Below, one piece after another: positions 43,937 through 56,101 of a stretch of 64,000 nucleotides of DNA; position 1 is the stretch's first letter, and each line of letters opens with the position of its first letter. The notes under the pieces are model-generated. The model did not search any database. It worked only from the letters and a program-made list of their open reading frames with translations, and was not told the origin of the DNA. The position numbers and the translations under genes were made by a program. The DNA comes from Kondoa malvinella (taxonomy: Eukaryota > Basidiomycota > Agaricostilbomycetes > Agaricostilbales > Kondoaceae): assembly GCA_039545315.1 (NCBI GenBank), contig BCIM01000001.1, positions 2,389,783-2,453,782 on the forward strand, written 5' to 3'.

Positions 43937-44846
43937 ATGTCGATACCCATGATACGGCCCACATGCCTTGGCAGAATACCCATGAGCAACTTCTCGCACA
44001 GTGCAGTACTGAAACGACAATTGCTATCTCCAAAATTTCATTACGCCACGCAAAGTACCTCTCTTAGCTCTAATGCAGCAGCAGCAGCCAGCAGAACAGC
44101 CTACCTCCAAGCGCGCAATGCTACATACAAAGCCCGGAATCGAAATTTGCTCATGTACACAGCTTCCGTCCTCGTCCTAGGGATCGGCGTCACTTACGCT
44201 GCGGTGCCTTTATACCGTCTCTTCTGCTCAGCAACTGGTTTCGGTGGTGTTCCAGTCACTTCTGGTGGTGGCGCTTCACATAATGCGAAATTTGAAGCCG
44301 ATAGATTGGTCGCTGCAGACGGGCAGAAAAGGATTCGCATCACTTTCAATGCGGATTGTAGTGATATGCTGCCTTGGAGTTTCTCGCCTAGTCAGAGGGA
44401 GGTTCAAGTGTTGCCTGGAGAGACTGCGTTGGCTTTTTACACAGCTACGAACAAGAGCAAAGAGGATATTATTGGGATAGCGACTTATAACGTTATGCCA
44501 GACAAGGTGCGTCCACATTACGCTGTAAGGGGACTGCTCCTTACAACGGATCTTGGGAACACAGGTCGCACCTTATTTCGCCAAGGTTGAATGCTTCTGC
44601 TTCGACGAGCAAAAGTTGTTGGCAGGCGAAGAGGTCGATCTGCCAGTCTTCTTCTTTATCGACAGAGATTTCGTCGATGATCCTTCTATGAAGGATGTGG
44701 ATGACATCGTCCTCAGCTATACTTTCTTGTACGCGAAAGTCTCGTACAGCCGGAATCTGGCTAAAGAGATCATGTTACAGTCGCGCAAGGAGGAACAAGC
44801 ATGGAGATCTCGTACCTGTGACGCCAGGCTCGTGAAGTGGTCTTGA
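43937..44846 (+). CDS. COX11: Cytochrome c oxidase assembly protein Cox11
   Basis: Copper chaperone that forms the CuB site of cytochrome oxidase, anchored in the mitochondrial inner membrane. The ATG at 43937 gives a basic Ser-rich presequence, then a membrane helix (NLLMYTASVLVLGIGVTYAAV) running into VPLYRLFCSATGFGG, the family signature. The intermembrane-space domain has ITFNADCSDMLPWSFSPSQ, GETALAFYTATNKS and, after an intron, VAPYFAKVECFCFDEQKL with the copper-binding C-F-C-F pair, then DDIVLSYTFLYAK. The C-terminal end is uncertain: an intron may remove 44740-44780, but the stop at 44844 is shared. Confidence 0.92.
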
Positions 44847-45241
44847 TTTCGAGATTGAGGGGAAAGGGATGAATACGTGATTTCGATTCGGGAGTCTAAG
44901 GCGGCGGGCAGCTCAAACTCCAGAGAAAGGGACAAGGTCTGTTGCTCTTCGTATCGTCTCTCTGTCTGTCTGACCAGCTTTACAGCTCAGGATCATCCTT
45001 CGAGCTGTAGACAAGCTAGCAAAGCACATCTAGAGTCGCGAGCAACCGAAGTCAATACACCTAAGCATTTGGGTGGTGATGCGAGGTGCTGCTAGAGACT
45101 TGTCAGTAGCATCAGCAGCCTCGTACAGTATCTGAGTAATTATTGCATTAGCTACAACCGTTCTCCCGTCTCGCAGAATCTCATCAGCCGGTGCCACTCG
45201 ATGATCTATTTCGACCTCTCTTCTATCACTGCTACGACAAC
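44847..45241. other. Intergenic, COX11 to aldehyde dehydrogenase
   Basis: About 395 nt between tandem genes. It holds the COX11 3' end and ALDH promoter, with a pyrimidine-rich stretch at about 45150-45240. Nothing else is recognised. Confidence 0.45.
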
Positions 45242-47421
45242 ATGAGAGCTCAAACTATTGAAGGACGTTCATTCATTAATGGCACTGTGAGTGCGCGATC
45301 AACAAATGAGAGGGCTATTCTAAGACGCGCATAAAGTACGCCGAGTGCAAGTCTGGTTCGTGCGCTTCTGGTAACGACCTGCAGCAACTCAGCATACTAC
45401 AGGCAAGAATTTCACCTTAAAGAACCCGGCAGACGGATCTACAATCGGCGAGATTGATTGCGCCGGCGAAGCTGTAAGCTCCCCTCCCATGCCTGCTCAA
45501 GCCCGGCTGACACTTGGATAGGATGTTGAAGCAGCCGTAGACGCAGCAGAAAAAGCACAACCAGGCTGGGCAGCTCTACCAGCTCATGAGCGAGCAAGCA
45601 AGATTCGACAATGGGCTACTTTGATTCGACAAAATGCTGGAGAGCTCGCTAGACTAGATGCCCTTGCTATGGGTCGTCCTGTTGCCGGTAACATTGATCC
45701 GATCATTGGTGCTGGAGCGATCGATTATGCTGCTGTGAGTAGCTTGCGGTGCACTTGGATGCAACTGATTCGGAGCAGGGTCTGGGAGAGAATGTTCATG
45801 GACACAGTTCTTTACTCTCGCCTGGCTTCTTGAACACTACGTAAGTTTACAGCCTCTTCGGTAGCAACTTCGCTCACGCATATGTCCGCGACTCAGCCTC
45901 AAGCAACCGTATGGCGTGACAGCTGGCGTCATTCCCTGGGTCAGTCTGGTGTTTTTCCGTTCGTACAATCCTAATAAGCGTATAGAATGTGCCTATCATC
46001 ATGTTCAGTAACAAAGCCGGTGCATCTATTTCAGCTGGCAATGCTATCATTATCAAAAGCTCGTAAGCTACGTCTCTATCTACCTCTCGTACTTACTGAC
46101 GCTTCACAGAGAGAAGTCACCTCTCAGCGGCAATTTCATGGCCAAACTAGCACACGATGCCGGAATTCCAGCAGGCATCATTCAATGCCTGAACGGAATG
46201 GGCGAGACTGGTAAACTAGTCAGCGAGCACATGCGCATTCGCAAGATCTCTTTCACTGGCTCGACAAGAACAGGAAGACATATTATGACTGCTGCTGCTC
46301 AGAGTAATCTAAAGGCTGTGACGCTCGAGTTGGGCGGTAAGTCTGCGGTCTATTCATCATGCTGTTCAATATACTCATGACTGCTCAGGAAAGTCGCCTA
46401 CAATCATCTTTGATGACGCTGATCTAGAAGAGGCCGTCCCAGCTTGCACTGTGTCGATTCAAAGAAATTCTGGTCAAAGTAAGTGCGATGCATTCATTGT
46501 AGACTCTTACTAAGTACTCTTACAGTTTGTATGGCCAACAGTCGACTTTACGTGCAGTAAGCGTATACCTTCCATAATCGCAATCATTGCTCATCTTGAT
46601 TTCTAGCGAAAAGATCTACGATGAATTCGCCTCGAAATTCAGCGCTGCTTTCGGCCATTTCAAGCATGGCGATCCATTAGACAAAAGCACAACGATGGGT
46701 CCACAAGCGGATGATGTACAAGCTAAAGCCGTTCAATCATATCTGGATATTGGCTTGAAGGATGGCAAAGCGATGTTGGGAGGTGAGAAGAGTGAAGCTG
46801 GAGCCAAGTGAGTGCCGCGAACATTGTTGAGACTGAGCTGATTGGGAGATAGTTATTTCATGCCGACCATCTTTACCGACATCCCCGATGGCAGCCGTAT
46901 TAACAAGGAAGAAGTCTTTGGTATGCTTGCTCTCGGTCTAGCAGGATGTTTCTGATGGATAAACAGGTCCTGTTGTGGTATTGCACAAGTTCAGCGACGA
47001 AGCTGATGTGATCGCCAAAGCAAATGACTCTGAGTAAGCCTTTGCCTTTCATGCTGGAATTTGCTCATATAGCCTACAGATATGGCCTCTATGCTGCTGT
47101 CTATTCGCAAAACATTGACAGAGCACTTCGGGTAGGCAAGGCGCTACAAGCTGGTACTGTCGGTATGTCTACCTTGAACGTACTAGGACAAGAGCTGATG
47201 CTTCAGCAGGAATCAACTGCACTTCTCCATCGTCAGCTCGTGATATGGTCTTTGGCGGCTTCAAGGCTTCGTAGGCTGCCCTTCTAAGCTTCTGCATCCA
47301 TTTAACTTTACTCATCCGTATCGCGTGCAACAGAGGCATCGGCCGAGAAGGAGGTCCAGGAGCGCTCAATGCTTGGCTGGAGGAGAAGTCTGTCATAATA
47401 AAGGTGAAAGGGCTCGCTTGA
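45242..47421 (+). CDS. NAD(P)-dependent aldehyde dehydrogenase
   Basis: Oxidises aldehydes to acids. The ATG at 45242 gives MRAQTIEGRSFINGT, and a small exon supplies YAECKSGSCASG before KNFTLKNPADGSTIGEI. Core motifs: GVIPWNVPIIMF (cofactor-binding N), IIIKSSEKSPLS, ISFTGSTRTGR, VTLELGGKSP (general-base Glu), RNSGQICMANSRLYV with the catalytic Cys, GPQADD, EEVFGPVVVLHKF and GINCTSPSSARDMVFGGFKASGIGREGG. It ends VKGLA at 47419. At least ten introns. No N-terminal targeting sequence, so probably cytosolic. The subfamily is not determined. Confidence 0.93.
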
Positions 47422-47498
47422 TGGCATTGTAGCGGGTTCGAAATTGAGATGTCAAGAATCATGCATCCTGCTTAGCATGCTTGTTCAGCAACCATGTG

Positions 47499-48624
47499 AT
47501 GCCTACCCCAGCCGCCGTCTCACGCTGGGTGTCTTCTGTTTACCCTACACTTGCGCTGAACCAACAATGGCTGGCTGAATGCTGTGACTATGTGCAAGAA
47601 TCCTTTGCCAACATCAGCCCTGCGCAATTGATCAAGAAAGTGGAAGAACAGATTTTGCTCGCGTCTTTGAGCGAGATATGCGATTCTGGTGCTTTACCTA
47701 CGGAAAACTTGAGCGAGACGTTGCACTGCGTCATTGGTGACAAAAAGATACTCGTTCAAGTGGTGGGCATGACTGAAGTCGGGCATTCGGCGCAGGCTCT
47801 TAAGGATACGCACGAGCAGCGAAAAGAGGAAGCGAGGATCACGGCAAAGGGAGGACAGGCTGAGCGTACGAGGGTCGTTGGTAATTTGGAGGGCGAAGAG
47901 GAAGTCAATGGCAAGACCATCAAATTCCCTAGGGCTATGCTATCTCTACAACTCAGCGATGGCTTTACTACGCTCAAAGCTATTGAATGCAAACGAATCC
48001 CTGGACTGAGTCTGGAAGAAACGCCTTTGGGTTGCAAGGTGTGCTCCAAGTCCTGCTCAAAGATGACTGCTCACAAAAATGCTAGATTCTCTTGAAAGAG
48101 GTCAAAACGCTAAGAGGCATCATGCTCCTCACACCGGAAAATGTCACGATCAAAGGGATGCAAGTGCCTGAGCTAGACGCAAACCGACATGCAATCTTTG
48201 AAGCTGACCTGCATCAAAGACTTGGGTATGCTCTATCTTCTCTCTTGCCATCCCATCGCTGAGATCAACTTTGCGCAGTCTGGACCCTCCAGAGGGTACC
48301 GCCGAAGAAGAAGACCCTACTACTCAAGGTCCACCTCCTCGACCACAACCACAACCTCAATCACAGCGCCAAGCAGTCGTTCCGCCCCGACCGCAACAGG
48401 CTACAAACGATCACGCCGACCTGCTCAACGACATAGACTTTGATGCCGATGAATCATTCGACGCTGAGGGGTTTGGCGAAGAAGATCCTGATTTCCTAGC
48501 GGCAGTAGAAGATGCTGAGCAACAAGCTATGGAGTATCAGTACGAGGAAGTCAAAGGGGAAAAGATTCCGCCGAGGAAAAAGGTCAAGAAAGAGGTGATT
48601 GATCTATCGTTGTCGAGTGATTGA
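47499..48624 (+). CDS. RMI1: RecQ-mediated genome instability protein 1 (Rmi1)
   Basis: OB-fold subunit of the Sgs1-Top3-Rmi1 dissolvasome that unlinks double Holliday junctions. The ATG at 47499 is chosen because it starts the conserved N-terminus; it lies 77 nt after the ALDH stop. Family features: NQQWLAECCDYVQ, PAQLIKKVEEQILLASL, a helix pair and the OB fold with KKILVQVVGM, RAMLSLQLSDGFTTLKAIECKRIPGL and LRGIMLLTPENVTIKGMQV. Two introns. The C-terminus is acidic and disordered and ends KKEVIDLSLSSD, whose VIDL plus acidic/Ser tail fits a SUMO-interacting motif. The stop is at 48622, convergent with the J-protein gene. Confidence 0.87.
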
Positions 48625-48775
48625 GAGAATAAAGGCGATTATGAGCAGCATGGGTGTATAATGGGATCTGTACTATTATTTGAGGCATAAGGGGATGACA
48701 GGATTGCAAACAAAAGCTGTACATTCGATCACATCTGAACTTGCTCAAAACGCCCACTCGCAACATACCAAGTCA

Positions 48776-49694
48776 CTAGCCCAAAGCTTTATGACTAACC
48801 TTCTTCCTCTTCGTCCCACCAGACTGAAAGTTTCTCCAATCAGCAACCCGATTATCCCTAGAATCCTCCCATTTCCTCTTAAACTCTTTATCTTTAGCTT
48901 TCTCCTTTGCTTCATCTTCTTTTTTAGCCGCATCAGCACCTTCAGCAATCATTGTCATTTTCACCATTCTTCTCTTTCGCAATTCTTCATCTACCAATAG
49001 CTCTTTGGTCTTTTTACGGATGGCTTCAGGTAAAGGTGGGTTCATTCTACGTAGAGTAGGATGTGTGTCGGGCGTTTCGGGCTTTAATGGTGGATCTAGC
49101 TCGCGAAGAACTAGCATGCGGGCATCGGTACTGTGAGAAAAGTTCAAGTGGGTCGTTGAGAAGCGTTAAATTGGAGTGCTCACATGAGTTGATCAAGGAC
49201 ACTACATGGAGACATTAGCTTACGATTCAGCAAAGGAGGTGTGGAAGGACATACGCTCGTTTCTCTTTATCGCTCAATTCCGCCTCTGCCTAAACAACCC
49301 AATATGAGCACTCGTAATAGACGCAATGAAGTAGGAGGTAGAGACTCACCTTTTTGAGCACATCAAAGCTCTCTGGTCCTCTAGCATGTTTCAACTTGTC
49401 CGGATGCAATAACAAGGATTTAGTCCGATAAGCTTTCTTGACCATTGAATTGATAGCATCTGGATCCGTTGCTGATGTGAGGGTGATGCCCAAGACTTCA
49501 TATGGATTGAGCTTGAATGCGCCCAAGACTCGAAACATCTAGACACATGGTATAAGCGAGCTGTTCACCGGAAAGCAGAATAGGGACGGCACCTCTTTTT
49601 CTCGTGTGAGCTCTGAAGCTTCTTGGTTGAGCATTTGATCGATATCGAAATCATCCTCGTATTTCACTTTGGAAGAAGAAGCGTGTGGTGCCAT
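48776..49694 (-). CDS. J-domain protein, DNAJC8/Spf31-like
   Basis: Spliceosome-associated J protein by similarity to human DNAJC8 and fission-yeast Spf31. Five exons. The ATG at 49694 gives MAPHASSSKVKYEDDFDID, MLNQEASELTREKE, then FKLNPYEVLGITLTS and YRTKSLLLHPDKLKH with the diagnostic HPD loop, then FDVLKKAEAELSDKEKRA. The C-terminal half is a charged helix (KKEDEAKEKAKDKEFKRKWEDSR) ending HKALG at 48776. Early position of the J domain behind a short acidic lead and the RKKWEDSRD-type tail match this family and not Hsp40 type I/II. Confidence 0.87.
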
Positions 49695-50074
49695 TGCCGA
49701 GCGAGCGAGATTGAACGGTGTAAAGTGGTGTAGGTGTTTTCCCCTTAGCTTCGCAAGAGTGTAAATAGTAGCCTTACCGAGTTGTTACAACAGCTCAAGC
49801 GTCGAATCGAAATGCCGTGGTTGATGTCAGAAGACGATTGAATTCAGCCGCCGCTTGAGAGGCGCAAGTCGGATGTCGGGTTGGTACAGAAGCTATACCC
49901 AGGCAAAGACCATGGTACAATAGATACTTCTAGATTGCATCGGGCCTGTTTCCATCACTCCGAGCGGCTTGCCCTATTCCCATCCGAATGCATTCCCTTA
50001 CCATGTCGTTCATTTGATACCTCCGCATTTGTTGCATGGGTGACAAGGCGATGACTAAGGTACCAACAGAGAGA
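49695..50074. other. Intergenic, J-protein upstream region
   Basis: About 380 nt between the J-protein start and the MIC10 stop, both minus strand. No gene or repeat is seen. Confidence 0.45.
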
Positions 50075-50667
50075 TCAGACGGCTTTTGATGCTGCTACAG
50101 GTACTGGGCCAGCTGTTGGTCTTGGCGCAGAGTAAGCTGAAGCGTGTGGTAGCACCGCAGAAGTTTGGTCCGCTACTCGATAGCCAGGTACCTGTACGCT
50201 CTTATAAGTTTGCCAGGGCCAAAATATGTTGATGAACGCACAGCAGCTGGGTTGAAAGTAGTTTGACATTCCGTGTAGGCTGATCCCATGCCTGCGCCGG
50301 TGAATAGCCAAACGGGGAAAGAGCGTCCTGTCACAGCCTATCAGTCATCTTATACATGCATGGGCCACACTCTCGGAGCAGAGGACGCAAGGTAGAGGCT
50401 TCAACTTCAACATACTTTTAAAGATGATTGCCGACAGGACGACGCCAGTACCGAAACCTGTTCAACATCAGCTGGCCGTTGTATGGCCTCTTAAGCACTT
50501 GAGCTGACCTAGACCAGTCTTGACCAATGCATTAGCCAGACAGAGATCCGTCCTGTCCCAAATATCACATCAGCCCTATTTCTCCCTATCGCATTAAATC
50601 AGACGCACTTTCGGCCTAGGATGTCTTCGCTGGATGACTGCTGGCTGGTAACTGCTGGAGTTGCCAT
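50075..50667 (-). CDS. MIC10: MICOS complex subunit Mic10
   Basis: Small two-helix hairpin protein that bends the mitochondrial inner membrane at crista junctions. Five exons joined in phase: MATPAVTSQQSSSEDILGRK (ATG 50667), TDLCLANALVKTGLG, FGTGVVLSAIIFK, GRSFPVWLFTGAGMGSAYTEC and a last exon ending ASKAV at 50075. The two membrane segments carry the family glycine motifs (GLGFGTG and GAGMG). The protein, about 115 residues, has a longer C-terminal tail than yeast Mic10 (PGYRVADQTS...). Divergent from PLC1 across 220 nt. Confidence 0.9.
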
Positions 50668-50888
50668 ACTTGTCAGATTCGTTGTAGGCGGAAAACGGGA
50701 GACCTGCAATTGTTTTGAAGAGCAGCTTGTGCTCACATGACGACCTTGGCTGATGCACGCCTAATTTGAGCCATCGAAGAGGAGGCTCCATTTGATATCC
50801 CAGCGCTCCCAGATACCCGTTAAAGTCTCTCTCTCTCGTTGCAAACCCCGCGCCGAGCTCGCCCTTACGTTGTGACTGTCTGCTCGCT

Positions 50889-53853
50889 ATGGCCTCTGCT
50901 GCCTCTACGTCATCTCTTTCTGCCTCACTACCAGTCTCTTCTCCTGAATCGTTGCCCTTTCCTTCCCCTTCAGCAAGCTCAGCCAGTTCCCCGCGCTCGC
51001 AAGATTATTTCGCAACACCAGCACCCAAACGCACGAACCTCATTCGCAGAGCTTCAGACGCCGCTAAAACCAAATTACAATCCGCTCAAACGCGTCTACG
51101 CAACAGGAACTCAATGCCTTCAGCTCCTACGCCTGATCATAACGATTTCAACGCTCAACATTCAATGCCTTCCTTCTTGTTGAATGGCGTGTCCATGCTC
51201 AAAGTCAGCAAAAACAAAAAGAGCACGCGAACAGTGAAATTGTTACCTGAACATGGTCAATTGTCATGGAGCAAAAAGAATACCGAGTGGGCTTATGCGT
51301 CTTTGGAGAATGTGCTTGAATTACGCTTTGGTGCGGATGGGAAACCGTATCGACTTCAATTCGGTCTCAGCGAAGAATCGCAAGATAAATGGATGACGGT
51401 CGTTTACATTTCCAGCGGAGAAGAACGCAGAATCAAAATGTTGCATTTAGTAGCGTTCGAAGTTGAGGTGTTGCAAGCGTGGCAAAAGAGTCTGACTACG
51501 TTGGTGCACGAAAGGAGGGCCTTGATGAATTCGGGTTATGATTTAGCGCAGGGAAGCGAGAGGTGGAACGTCTGGTTGAAGCAATGTTGGAAGATGGCCG
51601 ATAGTTCAGAGGAGAGCAAGGTTGATTTCAAAGAGGTGCTGGCCTTGTGCAAGAGATTAGGTATCGCTGCGAGCAGTACGGATCTGCAGGCTCATTTCAA
51701 GGTCGGTCAGGCGGCTTGCTTTCGGTCTGTGACTGATAATGTGAGTCGAATCTCGACAGGACGCAGATGTGGACCACGCAGGCTTCCTCGACTTTACTCA
51801 ATTCCAAGCCTTTGTCAAACGTCTTCGGAGTCGACCCGAAATCGATACCCTTCTCTCCACTCTCACTTCAAAACAATCAGAACTCCTCTCACTAGATCTA
51901 TTCATATCCTTTATGCAAAATACCCAGAACTCATCGTTACCCGCATCGGAATTACAAGCATTATATACCAAATACGCATTAGCGAGTCCGCAAGAAGGCA
52001 TGTCGAGTGCCGAGCTGGCCAATTTCTTACTCTCGAAAGACGCTATAGCGTATGCTCCAAGAGAAGAGATTGTTTGGCAAGACATGTCGAGACCACTTTG
52101 CGAGTACTTCATCAGCAGTTCGCATAACGTGCGTATTGTCCGTGGCTGTCATTCGTTATGGACTTATTGATGCTTGCAGACTTATCTGGTTGGCAATCAA
52201 TTGAAGGGCGATAGTACACCTGAAGGGTATATCCGTGCCCTGCAACAGGGTTGTCGATGTGTCGAACGTACGTATCGTTGGTGACGAATCATTTCGATGG
52301 TTTACCTGATCCTGACAATCGTACAGTGGACGTCTGGGATGGCAGCGAAGGTCAACCCGTAGTCTATCACGGTCGGACCTTCACCTCGAAGATCCTGCTC
52401 GGCGACGCCCTACAAGCAATCCACAAATACGCTTTTGTCGCTTCACCATATCCTCTCATCCTCTCTGTTGAAGTGCACTGCGATATGCCACAACAAGCTA
52501 TCATGGCACAACAGCTCAAAGATATCCTCGGGTCTGCCTTGGTCGATAAGCACCTTGATCCTGAAGGTGCTCGAGATACGCTTCCCAGTCCTGAAGATCT
52601 CAAATACCGTATACTCGTCAAAGCGAAGAACTTGTTTGAGGTATCAAAGAACGAAGCTGTCAAGGCTCGGTCGGTCAAAGTGAACGAGGAAAGTGATTCC
52701 GAGACTACTACGACTACAACTACCAACACAGAAAGCGAAAGTGATCTTAGTAAAGGGTTCAAAAAGGCTTTTCGCAAGTTCAGAGATCCGGCCAACGGTA
52801 CTACGCCGACTGTTTCAACACCTGCTCCTACCAAAGCACCAATGTCGTTCGAACTGGCCGCTCTGATCGTCTATACTGTTGGTGTCAAATGTCGAGGTTT
52901 CAACAAGAAAGAGACTTATGCACCTTTTCACGTCTTGTCGCTCGGTGAACGAAAGGCAGCCAAGACAATCAAAGAAGCTCGCGCGGACTTGTTAGACCAC
53001 AATCGAACGCATCTGGTTCGCGCTTACCCTGCTGGAACGAGGTTCACTTCTAGCAATTACCTACCGCAACATCTCTGGGCTGTTGGCTTACAAATGGTCG
53101 CTATCAATTGGCAGACCTTCGATATTGGCGCAGAGATCAATGCGGCTTTCTTTCAGGCGAACGGAAAGTCGGGATATATTCTTAAACCTGATATACTTAG
53201 GATGAAGGATCCTGCGAGCAAGGACAAGGAGATACTTGCGAGTCCGAAGAAGTTTCTACTAACCGTTAGCGTGGGTAATTTCTCTCTGATCAGTGACAGT
53301 AATTCAATGTCCGATGCTTCTACAGATCCTATCGGCTCAACAGCTCACACGCAAGAAAAGTCGAATGGATACAAAGCTCGGCACAGAGAACATCGATGGC
53401 GGGACTATCACTCCTTGGGTTGATGTTCAAGTCTTTGCACCCGGTGTAGAAGTGTCCAAAGCTCCAAAGGGAAGGACATCACCTGTCGCGTAAGTCGTCC
53501 CAGCCAGACCTTATGCCAAGCTGATTTATGTTTATGTTTAGCGGGAATGGTTTCAACCCAGTCTTTCCAACAGACAGCTCGACCTTTGAATTGCCTTTCG
53601 AAGTTATTGGTAGCATGCTTGATTTGGTCTTCATTCGCTTCGCTGTGCAAGAAGGCGATGGGGACGATGACGAGCAATTAGGCAAATATTGCATTTCAGC
53701 CGCTATGCTACAGCCTGGTAAGTATCTCGCGTATTCGCTTGATATTTGCTAATCCATAATGTAGGCTATAGACATCTGCCGCTTTATGATGTACTAGGCC
53801 AGCAGTATCTTTTCAGCTCGCTCTTTGTCAAGACTGTGATCAGGGCAGTGTGA
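50889..53853 (+). CDS. PLC1: Phosphoinositide-specific phospholipase C
   Basis: Hydrolyses PIP2 to IP3 and diacylglycerol. The ATG at 50889 opens a Ser-rich leader, then a PH-like domain ([25 protein letters not shown]) and EF-hand-like helices ([19 protein letters not shown]). The catalytic X box has [21 protein letters not shown] with the first catalytic His, then [19 protein letters not shown] with the second His and [10 protein letters not shown]. The Y box has [19 protein letters not shown] and [37 protein letters not shown]2 domain follows ([29 protein letters not shown]) and ends IRAV at 53851. The linker between X and Y is poly-Thr and acidic. Confidence 0.95.
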
Positions 53854-54056
53854 AGAGTTACCAAGGACTATGCGGCTATGAGGCTATGACATTGGACATT
53901 GATATGCGTGTAAAATAGTAAGCATAGCAGACGGCAGAGGGAGAGACAACACGTGCATGATAGCCGCCCCGCAAACCGATAGTCCGGACGCTAAGCTTGA
54001 TTAGACCTGATTATTGATCCTTTCTTCTCTTCAGCAAGCAACGACCGCAAGTAAAA

Positions 54057-54864
54057 ATGACTCAACCAGTGCCTATCCCTGTCCGTCAGCGCAGCAACAC
54101 TTTGTGCGCCAAAGCCAAACAGATTTAGTAGCCGAAATGCTGACTATTGCATGAGAACAGTTCATACTCCGAAGATCAGACTCATGCAGCACCCAAAGAT
54201 CAAACCACGCCTACCACGACCGTCACTTCACCTCGCTCCGTTTCTGCTTCTTGGTGGTCTTCTATTCTTTCATCCCCTCGAACTGCCCAAACTCCCTCTA
54301 TGCACAGTCAAGCCTCTTCAGTCTCTTCTGAATCGAGCGGCGTTCGTACTCCAGAGGACGACGCTTCTTCACCTCGTATTCGCTTTGCCAACGACCCAAA
54401 AATGCCATCTCAGGGTGAAGACAAGTATAGTGAATTGCAAGCTTTCCGGGACGCAGGCAAGAGAAGAGCATCATGGGCTCCATCTACCAACCAGAAGCCT
54501 GGCTCACCTGCGTTCTTCACTTGGATGCAGTCTCAATCATCCGGCAGTGCACCCGACCAGAACGCCGGCTTGCTGCGGAGAATGAGCTTGGGAGGTCGGG
54601 CACAGGTCAGTCATGTATCTTTCTAATCCAGATCACTGCTGAGTATCTTCCGGGTAGCCTGCAACTGAAGTCAAACCTGCCTCTCAGGAGACTCTCAAAC
54701 CAACAGATGGAGAACGTTCTCCTCGAGGATTGGGCAGGAGCGCTTCTCAAGGCAGACGTCCTTCTCCGATGTAAGTGCCCTTCAATGCACCTCATCACAA
54801 GCTGATAAGGGGCTGTACTAGGGGCGAACGAATGCTGAAAGGCGTCTACAACCAGCAATTCTAA
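54057..54864 (+). CDS. Ser-rich disordered protein, conserved-looking
   Basis: Not recognised. The ATG at 54057 gives MTQPVPIPVRQRSNTF, joined by an intron with a perfect TGCTGACT branch point to SYSEDQTHAAPKDQ. The remainder is Ser/Pro-rich with SVSASWWSSILSSPRT, RIRFANDPKMP, GKRRASWAP, FFTWMQSQ and LLRRMSLGG. Several Arg-x-x-Ser sites could be phosphorylated. Two further introns lead to MGERMLKGVYNQQF and a TAA at 54862. The short hydrophobic or aromatic islands in a disordered chain suggest binding motifs; the role is unknown. Confidence 0.65.
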
Positions 54865-55139
54865 ACTAACCACAGCACATCGTATACCTTCGGCATATCA
54901 CATAGACGGCGAAACCATTCCAGCATTTGGTCTCTTTTACGATAACGGACATGTACAGCGCATTTTATTCGGGGTATCGGACTTTTCTCTTTTTTACTTT
55001 TGTAACATGATGGATATGTATATGTGGGATATGCGGCAGCACAATGGCTTTCATATGTACATAGACAGGTTGGCTTTGCATACTTCAGACCGAAGCATGC
55101 ATTTTATTCTCGAATTCGTGCCAACTGCTTTCCAATCGA

Positions 55140-55827
55140 TCAACTCGCTTCCACTTCTGGTTTGACAATCGATATCGGTTCCGGTCTTTTGGAAAAGATG
55201 ATCTTCCTTTTGACGAGAGCGATGATTTCATGTTGACCGCGCGTAAGATCCACGACCGAAGTAGGCGTAGCCGGTCCAGGCGGTAAAGGACTAGAAGAGA
55301 CTTTCGCGGGCGTTTTGAGCTCTGCTATGCGTGATGGTGTATGAGTTTGGTGCTTCCGGAAGGTATCTGGTGATGAAGTTTGAAGGAGTTCCGTACGCGA
55401 TCTCTTGGCTGGTGAAGGCTCGTCGTCGTCGGTGGTAGGTGGGAGAGCGTCAACAAAGGTATGCCGGAGCACAGCGAGCGGTTTAGGTAGTGAGTCGATC
55501 CGCCCAACGAGTCGATGATGGCCTATCATCAACGCTGGCTTGACCTGAAGCTGTATAAGCTTCTTTACGCGCTCAGAGCGTGTCACTTACTGGATTTGTC
55601 ATGTCCAGCTGTCCTCTATTCGTATTGTGAGAATGCTACTTCGCAGAGGGACTAAGGATTTTGACATACATAAGCTGTCCATAAGCGTCTGCTGGTGTGT
55701 CCGCATTCGTTTCCAAGCTCCCTTGGAGCTCTAAGAGGAAAGTCTCATTGTTGTGTATCACGAATGGCCCGCTCTTGCTAGCAGACGCGCTGGCAGAATC
55801 GACTTTCGAAGTAATTGGCAGCCGCAT
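55140..55827 (-). CDS. CTF8: Chromosome transmission fidelity protein 8 (Ctf8)
   Basis: Subunit of the Ctf18-Dcc1-Ctf8 alternative clamp loader needed for sister-chromatid cohesion. The ATG at 55827 gives MRLPITSKVDS, then FLLELQGSLE, a family hallmark. Two introns follow, joining to IGQLDMTNPVKPALMIGHHRLVGRIDSLPKPLAVLRH, the core G-x-x-x-L-x-I-G-H-H motif. A Ser/Thr-rich insertion separates this from the terminal strand KRKIIFSKRPEPI, which matches the yeast Ctf8 end (KYKVIFKDRPLPI). The stop is at 55140. A frame extends 5' of the chosen start but lacks an ATG. Confidence 0.87.
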
Positions 55828-56101
55828 GGCAGAGGATGATTGAGCTGGTCTTGACTGATGCGCGTGTGCGAAGAGCCGCAGTGTTGTCCCACTTGTAACT
55901 CTTGAGACTTGCAAAGACTGTATTGGGTCAAAGGCAAGCCTGAAATTCGCGTCAGGTAATCAAGCTCCTGCCGGAATGCATGCCGCGACGCAGCGTATAA
56001 GATGCCTGGGCGGGCTATACTATTACATAGATGCTACATGTATCACATATCACGACCAAGTAAAACCGAAACACACCCTGACACAGCGACCGAATGTCAA
56101 A

